In this document: one piece after another, positions 1 to 9,176 of the stretch | How the letters are laid out: the number at the start of each line of letters is the position of its first letter | How positions within the stretch are numbered: the first letter of the stretch is position 1 | Source of the DNA: Spirosoma lacussanchae | Lineage (GTDB): Bacteria; Bacteroidota; Bacteroidia; Cytophagales; Spirosomataceae | Reading direction: 5' to 3' | NCBI RefSeq assembly: GCF_005870035.1 | Contig: NZ_SWJG01000001.1 | Coordinates: forward strand, 1,723,639 to 1,787,638 | Length of the DNA: 64,000 nt | The notes under the pieces: model-generated | Database searches by the model: none | Seen by the model: only the letters and a program-made list of their open reading frames with translations | What the model was told of the DNA's origin: nothing | Program-made: the position numbers and the translations under genes

Positions 1-2
1 TT

Positions 3-569
3 CTGCTGGGTATTAACAACAGCCTGAGCTACAAGAATGTACGGCTGAGCTTCCTGTTCGACATCCGGCAGGGCGGCAAACTGTATTCCGAAACCCAGAC
101 CGTGGGTCGCGAGGGAGGTATCATCATCGAAACCCTGGAGGGCCGTGCCGATGGGTACGACCTGAGTAAGCCCGGCAACGGCGTCATCGGGCAGGGCGCT
201 AAAGTCGTTACCAATGCCGATGGCTCAACCACCTTTGCGCCGAACGACGTGAAGCTGAACTCACGGCAGTGGCACACGGCCTGGACCGGCGGGCGTAACA
301 TTGCCGAAGGGGTTATGTACGATGCTTCTTTTGCGAAACTCCGCGAAGTACAGCTGGGCTTCAGTATTCCAGATCGGATCTGGGGTCGGGTACCGCTGCG
401 GGGGGTAACCTTCACGCTGGTTGGTCGTAACCTGGCCGTATGGTCTAAAGTGCCGCATGTCGATCCGGAAACTATGTCGTATTCGGGCGGCACGGCCCTG
501 CCCGGTATCGAATACATGGCTATTCCGTCGAGCCGCAGTTTCGGGTTCAACCTGGGTCTGAAACTCTAA
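3..569 (+). CDS. SusC/RagA-type TonB-dependent outer membrane receptor, C-terminal part
   Basis: This is the last 188 residues of a TonB-linked outer-membrane receptor whose start lies before the window; the open frame runs in from base 3. The visible part has the alternating aromatic strands of a beta-barrel, the RQGGKLYSET stretch typical of SusC barrels, and the final strand FGFNLGLKL ending in an aliphatic/aromatic pattern suited to BAM insertion. A SusD-type lipoprotein follows 77 bases later, the normal susC-susD order. Such pairs import a bound substrate into the periplasm using TonB energy. The substrate is not readable here, but the downstream phosphatase and phosphonate-oxygenase genes suggest a phosphorus compound (inference). 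Confidence 0.88.
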   Translation: MLGINNSLSYKNVRLSFLFDIRQGGKLYSETQTVGREGGIIIETLEGRADGYDLSKPGNGVIGQGAKVVTNADGSTTFAPNDVKLNSRQWHTAWTGGRNIAEGVMYDASFAKLREVQLGFSIPDRIWGRVPLRGVTFTLVGRNLAVWSKVPHVDPETMSYSGGTALPGIEYMAIPSSRSFGFNLGLKL

Positions 570-646
570 GCGTTCCTGTCCATTCAATCATCATAGTCAT
601 TGGCGGTCTGCTGATCGTTAATGACTACCATCGATAGTCAAAAGCT

Positions 647-2161
647 ATGAAAGTGCTTAAAACAATTGTTTGTGGCCTGGCTCTGTTGATCGCTACTGCC
701 TGCGACAACGAGTTTGAGGAAGTCAACACCAACCCGAACGTCCCGACGCAGGTATCGCCGGATCTGCTGCTGGCGGGTGTACTGCGGAATACGATTAACG
801 ACCAGGTCGGTGAGGCCTGGGGCATTGGCAATATCGTTGTGCAGCATACGGCCAAGATTCAGTTCGTGAACGAGGATCGCTACCTCTGGGGTGAGCGTAA
901 CGGCGTCTGGAACAGTGTATACGGCAATATGCGCAATGTCCAGAATATCATCGATCTGGCTACCGCGGCTGGTCAGAACAATTACCTCGGCGTGGCGCTG
1001 ATCTGGAAGTCGTGGCTGTTTTCGCTGGCAACCGATGCCTACGGTGATATCCCGTATACGGAAGCGACCCAGGCCAAGTTGGGCGGTGTTTACGCGCCAA
1101 AGTACGACACGCAGGAAGCCGTATACACCGGTATTCTGGCTGATCTGGCCAAAGCGAACGACCTCCTCGGTACCAGTAACGAAGTGCTGGCGGGTGACAT
1201 CCTGTTTGGCGGTGGTGCCGGATCACTTCCCCGCTGGAAAAAACTGGCGAATTCACTTCGGCTGCGGGCGCTGATGCGAATTTCCGGCAAGCGCAACGTC
1301 TCGGCCGACCTGCAGGCTATCGTTGCCGACCGTACTAAGTTCCCGATTATGGAATCGAACGCCGACAACGCAGCCCTGACCTATCAGGCTACCGCTCCGA
1401 ACCAGTGGCCGCTCTACGGCTCGCGGGTAGGTTCGTTTGATGAATTCCGGGCCAGCAAATCGCTGGTCGACCGACTGCTGGCTATCAACGATCCGCGGCT
1501 GCCGGTCTTTGCCCGGCCGGTCGAGCGGCCCTCGTCGGCGGGTAAGGTCGAATACGTAGGTGTACCCAATGGGCTGGGCGATACGCCAGCGCTGAACTAC
1601 AACGGTGGTCCGCAGGGTGTTTCGCGGGTGGGTCTGCCGTTTGCCTGCCTCGTCTGCAGCTCGCCCGCGCCGGTGCCTAACGTGGCGCGTGGTCTGGTGA
1701 TGACGTATGCCGAGGTGCAGTTCCTGCTGGCCGAAGCCCGGGAAAAAAATCTGATCTCGACGGGTAGTGCCGAAACATATTACCTGAATGGTATTCGCGC
1801 CAATATGGACTACTACAAGGCGATTGTACCGGCCGAGTATGGCATCAACGTAACCCCCGCAGCCGATTATTTCACCCAGGCGGGGGTGGCCTATACGGGG
1901 ACTACCCAGCAGAAGCTGGAAAAAATCGGGACCCAGAAGTGGGTCGCGCTGCTGTTCAACGGGCTCGAAGGCTGGTTCGACTGGCGCCGGACGGGCATAC
2001 CTACCGTTACCCCGGGGCCCGATAACCTCAACGGAAACCGGGTGCCGGTGCGCTACCCGTACCCGCAGTCGGAGCAGTCGCTGAATGGTAAGAACCGGGC
2101 CGAAGCGGTAACCCGTCAGGGAACCGACGATCTCAACACGGCCGTCTGGTGGGATAAGTAG
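647..2161 (+). CDS. SusD/RagB family lipoprotein (SusD-like_2 type)
   Basis: 504 residues. A lipoprotein signal peptide ends at Cys19 (IATAC followed by DN), so the mature protein should be lipid-anchored at the outer membrane surface. The N-terminal VNTNPN motif and the TPR-like alpha-helical fold with AEVQFLLAEA and GWFDWRRTG segments near the C-terminus are typical of SusD-like_2 proteins. The partner is the SusC receptor immediately upstream, where it acts as the lid that captures substrate. ATG 647 is chosen because it directly begins the signal peptide. No adjacent regulator is visible. Confidence 0.9.
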   Translation: MKVLKTIVCGLALLIATACDNEFEEVNTNPNVPTQVSPDLLLAGVLRNTINDQVGEAWGIGNIVVQHTAKIQFVNEDRYLWGERNGVWNSVYGNMRNVQNIIDLATAAGQNNYLGVALIWKSWLFSLATDAYGDIPYTEATQAKLGGVYAPKYDTQEAVYTGILADLAKANDLLGTSNEVLAGDILFGGGAGSLPRWKKLANSLRLRALMRISGKRNVSADLQAIVADRTKFPIMESNADNAALTYQATAPNQWPLYGSRVGSFDEFRASKSLVDRLLAINDPRLPVFARPVERPSSAGKVEYVGVPNGLGDTPALNYNGGPQGVSRVGLPFACLVCSSPAPVPNVARGLVMTYAEVQFLLAEAREKNLISTGSAETYYLNGIRANMDYYKAIVPAEYGINVTPAADYFTQAGVAYTGTTQQKLEKIGTQKWVALLFNGLEGWFDWRRTGIPTVTPGPDNLNGNRVPVRYPYPQSEQSLNGKNRAEAVTRQGTDDLNTAVWWDK

Positions 2162-2290
2162 GCCGACGTTCCCTACTTTGCGGAAAGTACAGCTTCGGAC
2201 TGTTGCAATCGCCCGCGAAACTGGCTAAACTGCATCGGTATTGGGTTCATACTCAGTGCCGATGTAGTCATTTGTTCGATCCCTTTTTTT

Positions 2291-3211
2291 ATGAATCGTC
2301 GTTCACTTCTCAAAACCGCCGGCCTGCTTCCTCTGGTAGCGCCAGATCTGTCCCTTGTTACCAGCGCTGTTCGCAAACGATCCGTTCGGTTCGCGTACCT
2401 GGGCGATACGCACATTACCGTCGACAGGAAGCCGATGGAGTCCGTTGCCCGCTGCCTACACCACGCGCAGGACCAGGCCGATAAGCCCGCTTTTTTTCTC
2501 CACGGGGGCGATACGATCATGGATGCGCTGGGTCAGGACCGCAGCCAGGTGCAAAAGCAGTGGGACGCCTGGCATACCGTCGTGAAGGGCAACAGCTCGC
2601 TGCCGATCGAATACTGCATCGGCAATCACGACGTCTGGGGCTACGAGGGAGCCAAAGCAGACCCCCTCTACGGGAAAAAATGGGCTGTTGAGCAGATGGG
2701 TATCAGCAACCGCTACCGCTCGTTCGACAAAAACGGCTGGCACTTTATTATCCTCGACAGCGTACAAACCACCCCCGAGGGCAAGTGGTATACAGCCCAT
2801 GTCGACGCTGAACAGATGGACTGGCTCAAAAACGATCTGGCCCGCACCGATCCGAAAACCCCGGTGCTGCTGTTATCGCACATCCCGATTGTATCGGCAA
2901 CGGTCTTTTACGACAAAGCCAACGTCAAAAACGGCAACTGGCAGATACCCGGTAGCTGGGATCATACCGACGCGGTTGATCTGATTGCGCTGTTTTACCA
3001 GCACCCTAACGTAAAAGCCTGCCTGAGCGGACACATGCACCTGCTCGACCGGGTCGAGTACAACAACGTAACCTACTTCTGCAACGGGGCCGTCAGCGGC
3101 AACTGGTGGACCAGCGACACCTACCACCAGACCAAAGCCGGCTACGCCCTGTTCGACCTCTACGACGACGGCACCATAGAACGAACCTATCTGACATACA
3201 ATACTAAATAG
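2291..3211 (+). CDS. Secreted calcineurin-like metallophosphoesterase
   Basis: 306 residues with an N-terminal twin-arginine-like signal (MNRRSLLKTAG, then a hydrophobic stretch), implying export in folded form. The metallophosphoesterase motifs appear in order: GDTH (Asp39, His41), GGD (Asp74), GNHD (Asn112, His113, Asp114), LSHIP and SGHMH. Together these form the dinuclear metal site of calcineurin-like phosphoesterases, which cleave phosphate mono- or diesters. It lies between susCD and a PhnZ-like gene. The exact substrate is unknown; a periplasmic phosphate-releasing role fits the neighbours. It resembles cyclic-nucleotide-phosphodiesterase-type enzymes more than purple acid phosphatases. 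Confidence 0.85.
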   Translation: MNRRSLLKTAGLLPLVAPDLSLVTSAVRKRSVRFAYLGDTHITVDRKPMESVARCLHHAQDQADKPAFFLHGGDTIMDALGQDRSQVQKQWDAWHTVVKGNSSLPIEYCIGNHDVWGYEGAKADPLYGKKWAVEQMGISNRYRSFDKNGWHFIILDSVQTTPEGKWYTAHVDAEQMDWLKNDLARTDPKTPVLLLSHIPIVSATVFYDKANVKNGNWQIPGSWDHTDAVDLIALFYQHPNVKACLSGHMHLLDRVEYNNVTYFCNGAVSGNWWTSDTYHQTKAGYALFDLYDDGTIERTYLTYNTK

Positions 3212-3422
3212 TGGTGAGTGATGAGTGATGAGCGATGAATGATAAACGATGCGCCAGCGCCCGTCCCCGTGTTCCGTGTGGTCGTCGCTCCAATCCTCCG
3301 TCCCCGTGGTACGTGACCTTACAGACCACTCGTGGCTGAGAAAATGTACTAGGGGACAGAAATACACTCATCATTCATCGCTTATAACTCATAACTCATC
3401 ACTTATAACTCATCATTCACTT
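3212..3422. repeat. Seven-base-period TGATGAG-type repeats flanking a 120-base spacer
   Basis: Two tracts with a seven-base period sit between the metallophosphoesterase and the phnZ-like gene. The first (about 3214-3250) is made of GTGATGA-like units and the second (about 3365-3423) of ACTCATA/ACTCATC units. They are roughly inverted relative to each other; a 12-base exact inverted match lies at 3231-3242 and 3371-3382. The spacer contains a direct repeat CGTCCCCGTG. The open frame that starts in the spacer is not considered part of the gene. Confidence 0.7.
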
Positions 3423-3950
3423 ATGACTACAATACTCGATTTGTTTGCCCAGGGTGGGCAGGATGCGTATTACGGAGAGCCGGTTACGCAGCTGGAACAC
3501 GCGTTGCAGACGGCGCTGCTGGCCGAACAGGCTGGTGCCGATCAAGAAACGGTGCAGGCGGCCCTCCTGCACGATATTGGCCATTTGCTGCCTGCCGACG
3601 CGGCCGAAGGCTACATGGATGGCTACGGCACGGTTGACCACGAGCGGCTGGGGGCCGATTTCCTGCGGCAGCGCGGCTACTCGGAGAAGGTGGCCCAGTT
3701 GATCGAGAATCACGTCAACGCCAAGCGTTACCTGGTAACGCGGCATCCTGAGTACTTCGCTCAACTGTCGGACGCGAGTTTGCGGACGCTTGAGTTTCAG
3801 GGAGGACCGATGACCACCGACGAAGCCGCCCGCTTCGAACAGCATCCCTATTTTGCCGAAATCCTGCAACTACGCCGGTGGGACGAGCAGGCAAAAATTC
3901 CGGGCTTACCCACGCCCGATGTTGCCTATTACCTGGCTTTGTCGGCCTAG
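3423..3950 (+). CDS. phnZ: PhnZ-type HD-domain di-iron oxygenase (phosphonate breakdown)
   Basis: 175 residues. PhnZ/TmpB enzymes are mixed-valent di-iron HD oxygenases that cleave the C-P bond of 1-hydroxyphosphonates such as 2-amino-1-hydroxyethylphosphonate. The visible residues line up with PhnZ as I recall it, shifted by 7-8 positions: Tyr16 and Glu19 (substrate-binding Tyr24/Glu27), His26, His50-Asp51, His54, His73, His97, Lys101 and Asp154. The QGGPM segment and RRWDEQAK are also family marks. ATG 3423 is chosen over the upstream start because the family begins close to this point and the region before it is repetitive intergenic sequence. No PhnY-type hydroxylase is visible in the window, so the hydroxylating partner lies elsewhere or the substrate differs. 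Confidence 0.82.
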   Translation: MTTILDLFAQGGQDAYYGEPVTQLEHALQTALLAEQAGADQETVQAALLHDIGHLLPADAAEGYMDGYGTVDHERLGADFLRQRGYSEKVAQLIENHVNAKRYLVTRHPEYFAQLSDASLRTLEFQGGPMTTDEAARFEQHPYFAEILQLRRWDEQAKIPGLPTPDVAYYLALSA

Positions 3951-3995
3951 TGGCCGGTCTGTAATCCGTTTTCGTCTGTCTAACCGCCTTACTTC

Positions 3996-6761
3996 ATGAA
4001 GTTATATCTACTGACCGGCCTGGTGCTGCTCTCCGGGTCGGCCTTTGGCCAGAAAACCTATACGACTTTACAGGTACCGGGCCGGGCTGACTACTGCCGG
4101 ATCGATACCGGCAGCAACCGGATGGCGGGCCGGGCCGTATTGCCGAGTGGCCGGTACGTAACCCCGGCGGGGCAGACGATCCGGATTACGAATGATCCGT
4201 TCGGGCTGACGCTCTCGCCCGACGGCACCAAAGCCCTGACGCTGCACGACGGCGTACTGACAGTTATCAACACGGCAACCCTGGCCGCCGTCCGGGTGCC
4301 CGACTACGCCGGTACGATTCCGTCGCCGGTACAGGGAGCTACCTTCCTCGGCGTAGCGTTGGCACCGGATCATAAAACGGCTTACCTGAGTAACGGAGAT
4401 AAAGGCCGCGTCATCATTTTCGATACCGAAGCCCTCCGAACGACCGATAGCATCGACCTCAACGGCAATGGCTATACCGATAGCTTTACGTCGGACCTGC
4501 TGCTCAACGGTCGTGAGCTGCTGGCACTTGACCGGGCCAACTTCCGGTTGGTGCGCATCGACCTGGCTACGAAACGAATTACAGCCTCGATCCCAACGGG
4601 GCGACAACCGTTCGGGCTGGCGCTGACCCCCGACCGGAAGCAGGCATTCGTGGCCAACGTGGGGCTGTATGCGTACCCGCTGGTGCCGGGCGTAACCCCC
4701 ACCAATAAAGACACCATGATGCTCCAGTTTCCGGCTTATGGGGCGCACACCAAAGAATCGAGGGAGGGGGTTGAGCGCGACGGTCGGCGTATACCGGGTC
4801 TGGGCAGTCCGCTGGCCGACGAGGCTATGAGCGTCTGGCTGGTCGATCTGGCCACCAACCGGGTAACGGCCAAACTCAAAACCGGCTTGCAGATCGGGGA
4901 ACGAACCGGCGCCCGGATGATTGAAGAAGCAGAAATAGTCGGTGGGTCGTCGCCTAACTCGGTGGTGGTGGGAAGCCGCTACGCCTACGTCTCCAACGCT
5001 ACCAACGACAACATCTCGATCATTGACCACCGCTCGCGTAAGCTGGCCGGTACGATTTCGCTCCGGGTCGACCCGAAACTGGATCGATACCGGGGGCTGA
5101 TGCCGTTTGGTCTGACGATGACCAAGGATGAAAGAACATTGTACGTGGCCCTGCTGGCGTTCAATGCCGTGGCCGTTGTTGATCTGCCCACCCGGACGGT
5201 ACGGGGGCTGATTCCGACCGGCTGGGGACCCACGCGGGTCGCGCTGTCGCCCGACGAAAAAACGCTTTATATTACGTCGGCGCGCGGCTACGGGGCCGGC
5301 CCCAATGGGGGCGTAGGCTTCACCAAGCCACTGCAGGGGACCTACATCGGCGATATTCAGCTGGGCACGTTCCAGGCTGTAGACCTGCGGGCCGACCTGC
5401 CCGCCCTGACCCGGCAGGTACTGGCCAATACCTACCAGACCGTGGCCGTAGCCGATCCGGGCCGGAATCCGCTGCCCGTGCTGCCCAGAACGCGGCCCTC
5501 ACCGATCAAACACATCGTCTATATTACCAAAGAAAATCGAACGTACGATGAGGTACTGGGCCAGCTCCGGACCGGAAAAGGCGATTCAACCCTGGCTCGT
5601 TTCGGTACGGGCGTAACCGTACGGTCACGTATAACCACCACGCGGGGCAATAGCGGTCGTACCACCGATCAGCCGGGCGACTCCGTTCGTATCACGAGTG
5701 CCGACATTATGCCGAACCACACCCGGCTGGCCAGCCAGTTTGGGTTCTCCGATAACTTCTACTGCGATTCTGACGCCAGCATTCACGGACACCACTGGAT
5801 GATGGGCACTATTCCGAACGAGTGGGTAGAGGCCAACGCAGCCTCGGCGGGCCGGTTCGATCCGTTCTCGAAAGCGCCCGGCCGGCGGTTTCCGAAGTCG
5901 TCGGGGGCCATCGATCCCGAAGACTATAACGAGATTGGCGGGCTGTGGGAAGCGCTGGAACGCAGTAAAGTCTCGTTTTATAACTTTGGTCAGGTCAACG
6001 AATACGCCGGCAATTACGAAGAACAGTTCGATACCCTCTTCGGCGCGGCTCATCCGGTGGTGTTTCCGATGCCCGCGGCCGCTTTTCGACATACCTCCCG
6101 AAATTTTGCAGGCTATAACACCAACATCCCCGACCAGTTTCGGATGGATCAGTTCGAGCGGGAGTTTACGACGAAGTGGCTCGGTAAAAAACGGGCACCC
6201 CTGCCGCAGCTGCTTACGGTCATGCTGCCCAATGACCACGGATCCGGGCCCCGTCCGGACGAAGGCTATCCGTATCTACACTCGTACATGGCCGATAACG
6301 ACCTGGCGCTGGGTCGAATGCTCCACTTCCTCTCGCGGACACCCTACTGGAAAAACATGCTGGTGATCGTGACCGAAGACGACCCGCAGGGAGGTGTTGA
6401 TCATATAGATGCCCACCGCTCGCTGCTGATGCTGGCCGGTCCGTACGTAAAACGCGGCTATGTGTCACATACCCACGCCAACTTCGGGTCGATCCTCAAG
6501 ATGATATACAACCTGCTGAACGTGCCCTACGTCAATCAGTACGACGCTACGGCCTCGCTGCTCCAGGATTTTTTTACCGACAAGCCCGACCTGCGCCCGT
6601 ATACGGTTGTGCTGCCCGACGCCCGCATCTTCGACCCGCAGGAGGCCATGAAGCCCTACAAAAAAAACTTCGACTGGCGTAAAATCCAGAGCGGGCCGGA
6701 GATGGACGACCGCGCCGACCAACGCGCCGAACATTACCGTCAGCAAACCGAGGGCCGCTAA
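3996..6761 (+). CDS. Secreted YncE-like beta-propeller fused to a phosphoesterase domain
   Basis: 921 residues with a signal peptide ending near SAFGQ. Residues about 30-480 form a YncE/YVTN-type seven-bladed propeller, with recurring segments such as FGLALTPDRK and RVALSPDEKTLY. Residues about 500-900 form a phosphoesterase domain of the phospholipase C/acid phosphatase family: ENRTYD at 513-518, a SIHGHHWMMG segment, and TEDD near 793-796 followed by DHIDAHR. These supply metal and nucleophile ligands in the alkaline phosphatase superfamily. It is probably periplasmic or surface-exposed and releases phosphate from esters. It follows phnZ by 45 bases and precedes a TonB receptor, which supports a shared phosphorus-scavenging role. 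Confidence 0.85.
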   Translation: MKLYLLTGLVLLSGSAFGQKTYTTLQVPGRADYCRIDTGSNRMAGRAVLPSGRYVTPAGQTIRITNDPFGLTLSPDGTKALTLHDGVLTVINTATLAAVRVPDYAGTIPSPVQGATFLGVALAPDHKTAYLSNGDKGRVIIFDTEALRTTDSIDLNGNGYTDSFTSDLLLNGRELLALDRANFRLVRIDLATKRITASIPTGRQPFGLALTPDRKQAFVANVGLYAYPLVPGVTPTNKDTMMLQFPAYGAHTKESREGVERDGRRIPGLGSPLADEAMSVWLVDLATNRVTAKLKTGLQIGERTGARMIEEAEIVGGSSPNSVVVGSRYAYVSNATNDNISIIDHRSRKLAGTISLRVDPKLDRYRGLMPFGLTMTKDERTLYVALLAFNAVAVVDLPTRTVRGLIPTGWGPTRVALSPDEKTLYITSARGYGAGPNGGVGFTKPLQGTYIGDIQLGTFQAVDLRADLPALTRQVLANTYQTVAVADPGRNPLPVLPRTRPSPIKHIVYITKENRTYDEVLGQLRTGKGDSTLARFGTGVTVRSRITTTRGNSGRTTDQPGDSVRITSADIMPNHTRLASQFGFSDNFYCDSDASIHGHHWMMGTIPNEWVEANAASAGRFDPFSKAPGRRFPKSSGAIDPEDYNEIGGLWEALERSKVSFYNFGQVNEYAGNYEEQFDTLFGAAHPVVFPMPAAAFRHTSRNFAGYNTNIPDQFRMDQFEREFTTKWLGKKRAPLPQLLTVMLPNDHGSGPRPDEGYPYLHSYMADNDLALGRMLHFLSRTPYWKNMLVIVTEDDPQGGVDHIDAHRSLLMLAGPYVKRGYVSHTHANFGSILKMIYNLLNVPYVNQYDATASLLQDFFTDKPDLRPYTVVLPDARIFDPQEAMKPYKKNFDWRKIQSGPEMDDRADQRAEHYRQQTEGR

Positions 6762-6896
6762 ACAGGGCATTGGTAACAACCGAGCCTCAACAGGTCTAAA
6801 ATGGCTCAAAAATCAACGTTAACTAAAAAGTAGGCACATTTTTCTCCGGCTGGCTTCAGTGGTCAGTATCTTATGTGCTGATCAACCTGAAACATC

Positions 6897-9143
6897 ATGC
6901 TTAAACTTTCTACGCTGCTTTTTAGTCTCCTGCTGCTTCAGCAGGCCGTTGGCCAGACCCTGAGCGGAATGGTACGGGATGACCGAACCAGTCTGCCGCT
7001 TCAGGGGGTAACCGTGCAGCTCATCCCGACCACCCGGGGCACCACTACCGATAGCCGGGGCTATTTCAATTTTTATAATGTGCCCAAAGGCCAGTATACC
7101 CTGCGGGTAAGCTCGGTTGGCTACCGCATGACCGACTCGACGGTGACTATAAACAGCCGGGCCGATCTGAAAGTACTGGTCTACGCAACCCCCAGTGTTA
7201 TCCAGTTGAATCAGCAGCTTGTCTCTACCCCCCAGCGGAGCGAATCCATCGACTTTGAGCGTCCAGAGGTTACAACCCTCATCACCCCCCGCGACCTGCG
7301 GCAGCGCTCGCCCCGAACTGTACCCGAAGCCCTGGTTGGCGCAACCGGCGTATTTCTGCAAAAAACCAACCACGGGGGCGGCTCTCCGTTTGTTCGTGGG
7401 CTGACCGGCCAGCAAACGCTGCTGCTGATTGACGGCATCCGGCTCAACAACGCTACTTTCCGCTCCGGGCCCAACCAGTATCTGAATACCATCGATCCCC
7501 AGAGCGTGGGGCAGATCGAAATTCTGAGGAGCAGCGGGTCGGTTGCCTACGGCTCCGATGCCATCGGCGGGGTCGTAAACGTGCTGACCAAAACTCCGCA
7601 GTTTGCCGACCGACCGGCCGTGACGGGCAGTTTCTTCGGAAAGGCCATGACGCAGGATATGGAATACAGCGGCCGGGCCGAACTGGGGGTCTCGACCCCG
7701 TCGGTAGCCATCAGGGGCGGGTTGGCGTACCGGAAGTTTGGCGATCTGGTAGCGGGCCGCGGCCTCGGGCGGGAGTCACCCACGGGTTATAACCAGCTGT
7801 CGGGCGATGTAAAAGGGCGGTTCAAGCTGTCGAACCGGCTCATCGCCACGGCGGCCTACCAGAATCTGCAACAGGATAGCGTACCGGTCTACCATCGGGT
7901 CCGGCTCGAAAATTACCGGTATTACCAGTTCAATCCCCAGCGCAGGCAGCTGGCCTACGCCCGGCTCGAAGGTTTTTACGACTATCCGTTACTGCAATCG
8001 GTGCAGCTGACAGGGTCGTGGCAGCGGCAGATCGAAGGGCGTCAGAGCCAGCGCAACAACAACCCCACGGCGGTCTACGAGCGGGACCAGACCACCACCA
8101 CCGGATTGAGCCTGCTGGCCAACGCCCAGCCGCTGCGCTACTGGCGGATGCAGAACGGCATTGAGTGGTACTACGACCGGGTCGGCAGCACCCGGCAGGA
8201 TGTGAATACCCAAACCGGCGCGGGCTCGCTGAAACGGGGCCTGTATCCGGATCGGGCAACGATGAGCAGCCTGGCCATCTTTTCGAACCACACGATAACC
8301 GCCGACCGGCTGACCCTGACAGCGGGCGGGCGGTATAACGCATTCCAGATCACCACCCCGGAGGCTACGCTCGGCGAAGCGACCATCAGGCCGTCGGCGC
8401 TGGTCGGTTCGGCCGGAGCCTCATATGCTATTGTGCCGGCGGTTCGTCTGGTGGCTTCGGTGGGGTCGGCTTTCCGGGCGCCCAATGTCGATGATCTGGG
8501 TACGCTCGGTATCGTCGATTTCCGGTACGAAGTGCCCAACGCCAGCCTTCGACCCGAGCGGTCGCTGACCACCGAGGCCGGCATAAAAGTACGGACCGGC
8601 CAGCTGGCGGCTACCCTGCTGGCGTATAACAACCGGCTGACCGACTTCATCGGCCGCGTCCGGTCGGGTCGGGATTCTATCCAGGGCTATCCGGTATATC
8701 TGAAACAGAACAGCTCGGAGTCAGTCATCCGCGGGCTCGAAGCGGAGGTCGAATACGAGTTCGGGTCGGGCCTGCTGGCGTATGGCGGACTCACCTATAC
8801 CTACGGCGAAAACAGGACGGCCAACGAGCCGTTCCGTCGGATTCCGCCCCTCAACGGCCGCGTCGGACTGACATACCAGCGGGCGGGCTGGTGGGCGCGG
8901 GCCGAGTACCTCTACGCGCAGGCGCAAACCCGGCTGGCCCAGGGCGACAAAGATGATAACCGCATCGGCAAAAACGGCACCCCCGGCTGGCAGGTACTGA
9001 ACCTCAACGGCGGCTACCGCTGGAAATTACTGACCGTCAGCGCCGAACTGCAGAATCTGACCAACGAAGCCTACCGAACCCACGGGTCAGGGGTCGATGG
9101 CGTTGGGCGCAGCGCGTGGCTGTCGGTGTTGGTTAGTTGGTAG
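6897..9143 (+). CDS. TonB-dependent outer membrane receptor with carboxypeptidase-regulatory-like domain
   Basis: 748 residues: signal peptide to about residue 19 (ending VGQ), a carboxypeptidase-regulatory-like beta-sandwich (about 20-105), a TonB plug with the conserved FVRGLTGQQ and LLIDGIRLNN segments, and a C-terminal 22-strand barrel ending LSVLVSW. It resembles the BtuB/CirA/FecA class rather than SusC, and no SusD follows. It is separated from the DUF5690 transporter by 33 bases, so outer-membrane uptake and inner-membrane transport are probably cotranscribed. The substrate is not determinable from sequence; a phosphorus compound is suggested by context only. Confidence 0.88.
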   Translation: MLKLSTLLFSLLLLQQAVGQTLSGMVRDDRTSLPLQGVTVQLIPTTRGTTTDSRGYFNFYNVPKGQYTLRVSSVGYRMTDSTVTINSRADLKVLVYATPSVIQLNQQLVSTPQRSESIDFERPEVTTLITPRDLRQRSPRTVPEALVGATGVFLQKTNHGGGSPFVRGLTGQQTLLLIDGIRLNNATFRSGPNQYLNTIDPQSVGQIEILRSSGSVAYGSDAIGGVVNVLTKTPQFADRPAVTGSFFGKAMTQDMEYSGRAELGVSTPSVAIRGGLAYRKFGDLVAGRGLGRESPTGYNQLSGDVKGRFKLSNRLIATAAYQNLQQDSVPVYHRVRLENYRYYQFNPQRRQLAYARLEGFYDYPLLQSVQLTGSWQRQIEGRQSQRNNNPTAVYERDQTTTTGLSLLANAQPLRYWRMQNGIEWYYDRVGSTRQDVNTQTGAGSLKRGLYPDRATMSSLAIFSNHTITADRLTLTAGGRYNAFQITTPEATLGEATIRPSALVGSAGASYAIVPAVRLVASVGSAFRAPNVDDLGTLGIVDFRYEVPNASLRPERSLTTEAGIKVRTGQLAATLLAYNNRLTDFIGRVRSGRDSIQGYPVYLKQNSSESVIRGLEAEVEYEFGSGLLAYGGLTYTYGENRTANEPFRRIPPLNGRVGLTYQRAGWWARAEYLYAQAQTRLAQGDKDDNRIGKNGTPGWQVLNLNGGYRWKLLTVSAELQNLTNEAYRTHGSGVDGVGRSAWLSVLVSW

Positions 9144-9176
9144 AAATGTCATTTATTGTCAGTCAACCGACGATTC

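Noticed and set aside
3249..3422. N-terminal extension of the PhnZ-like frame
   Set aside because: It runs through the seven-base repeats and adds sequence not expected in the family.
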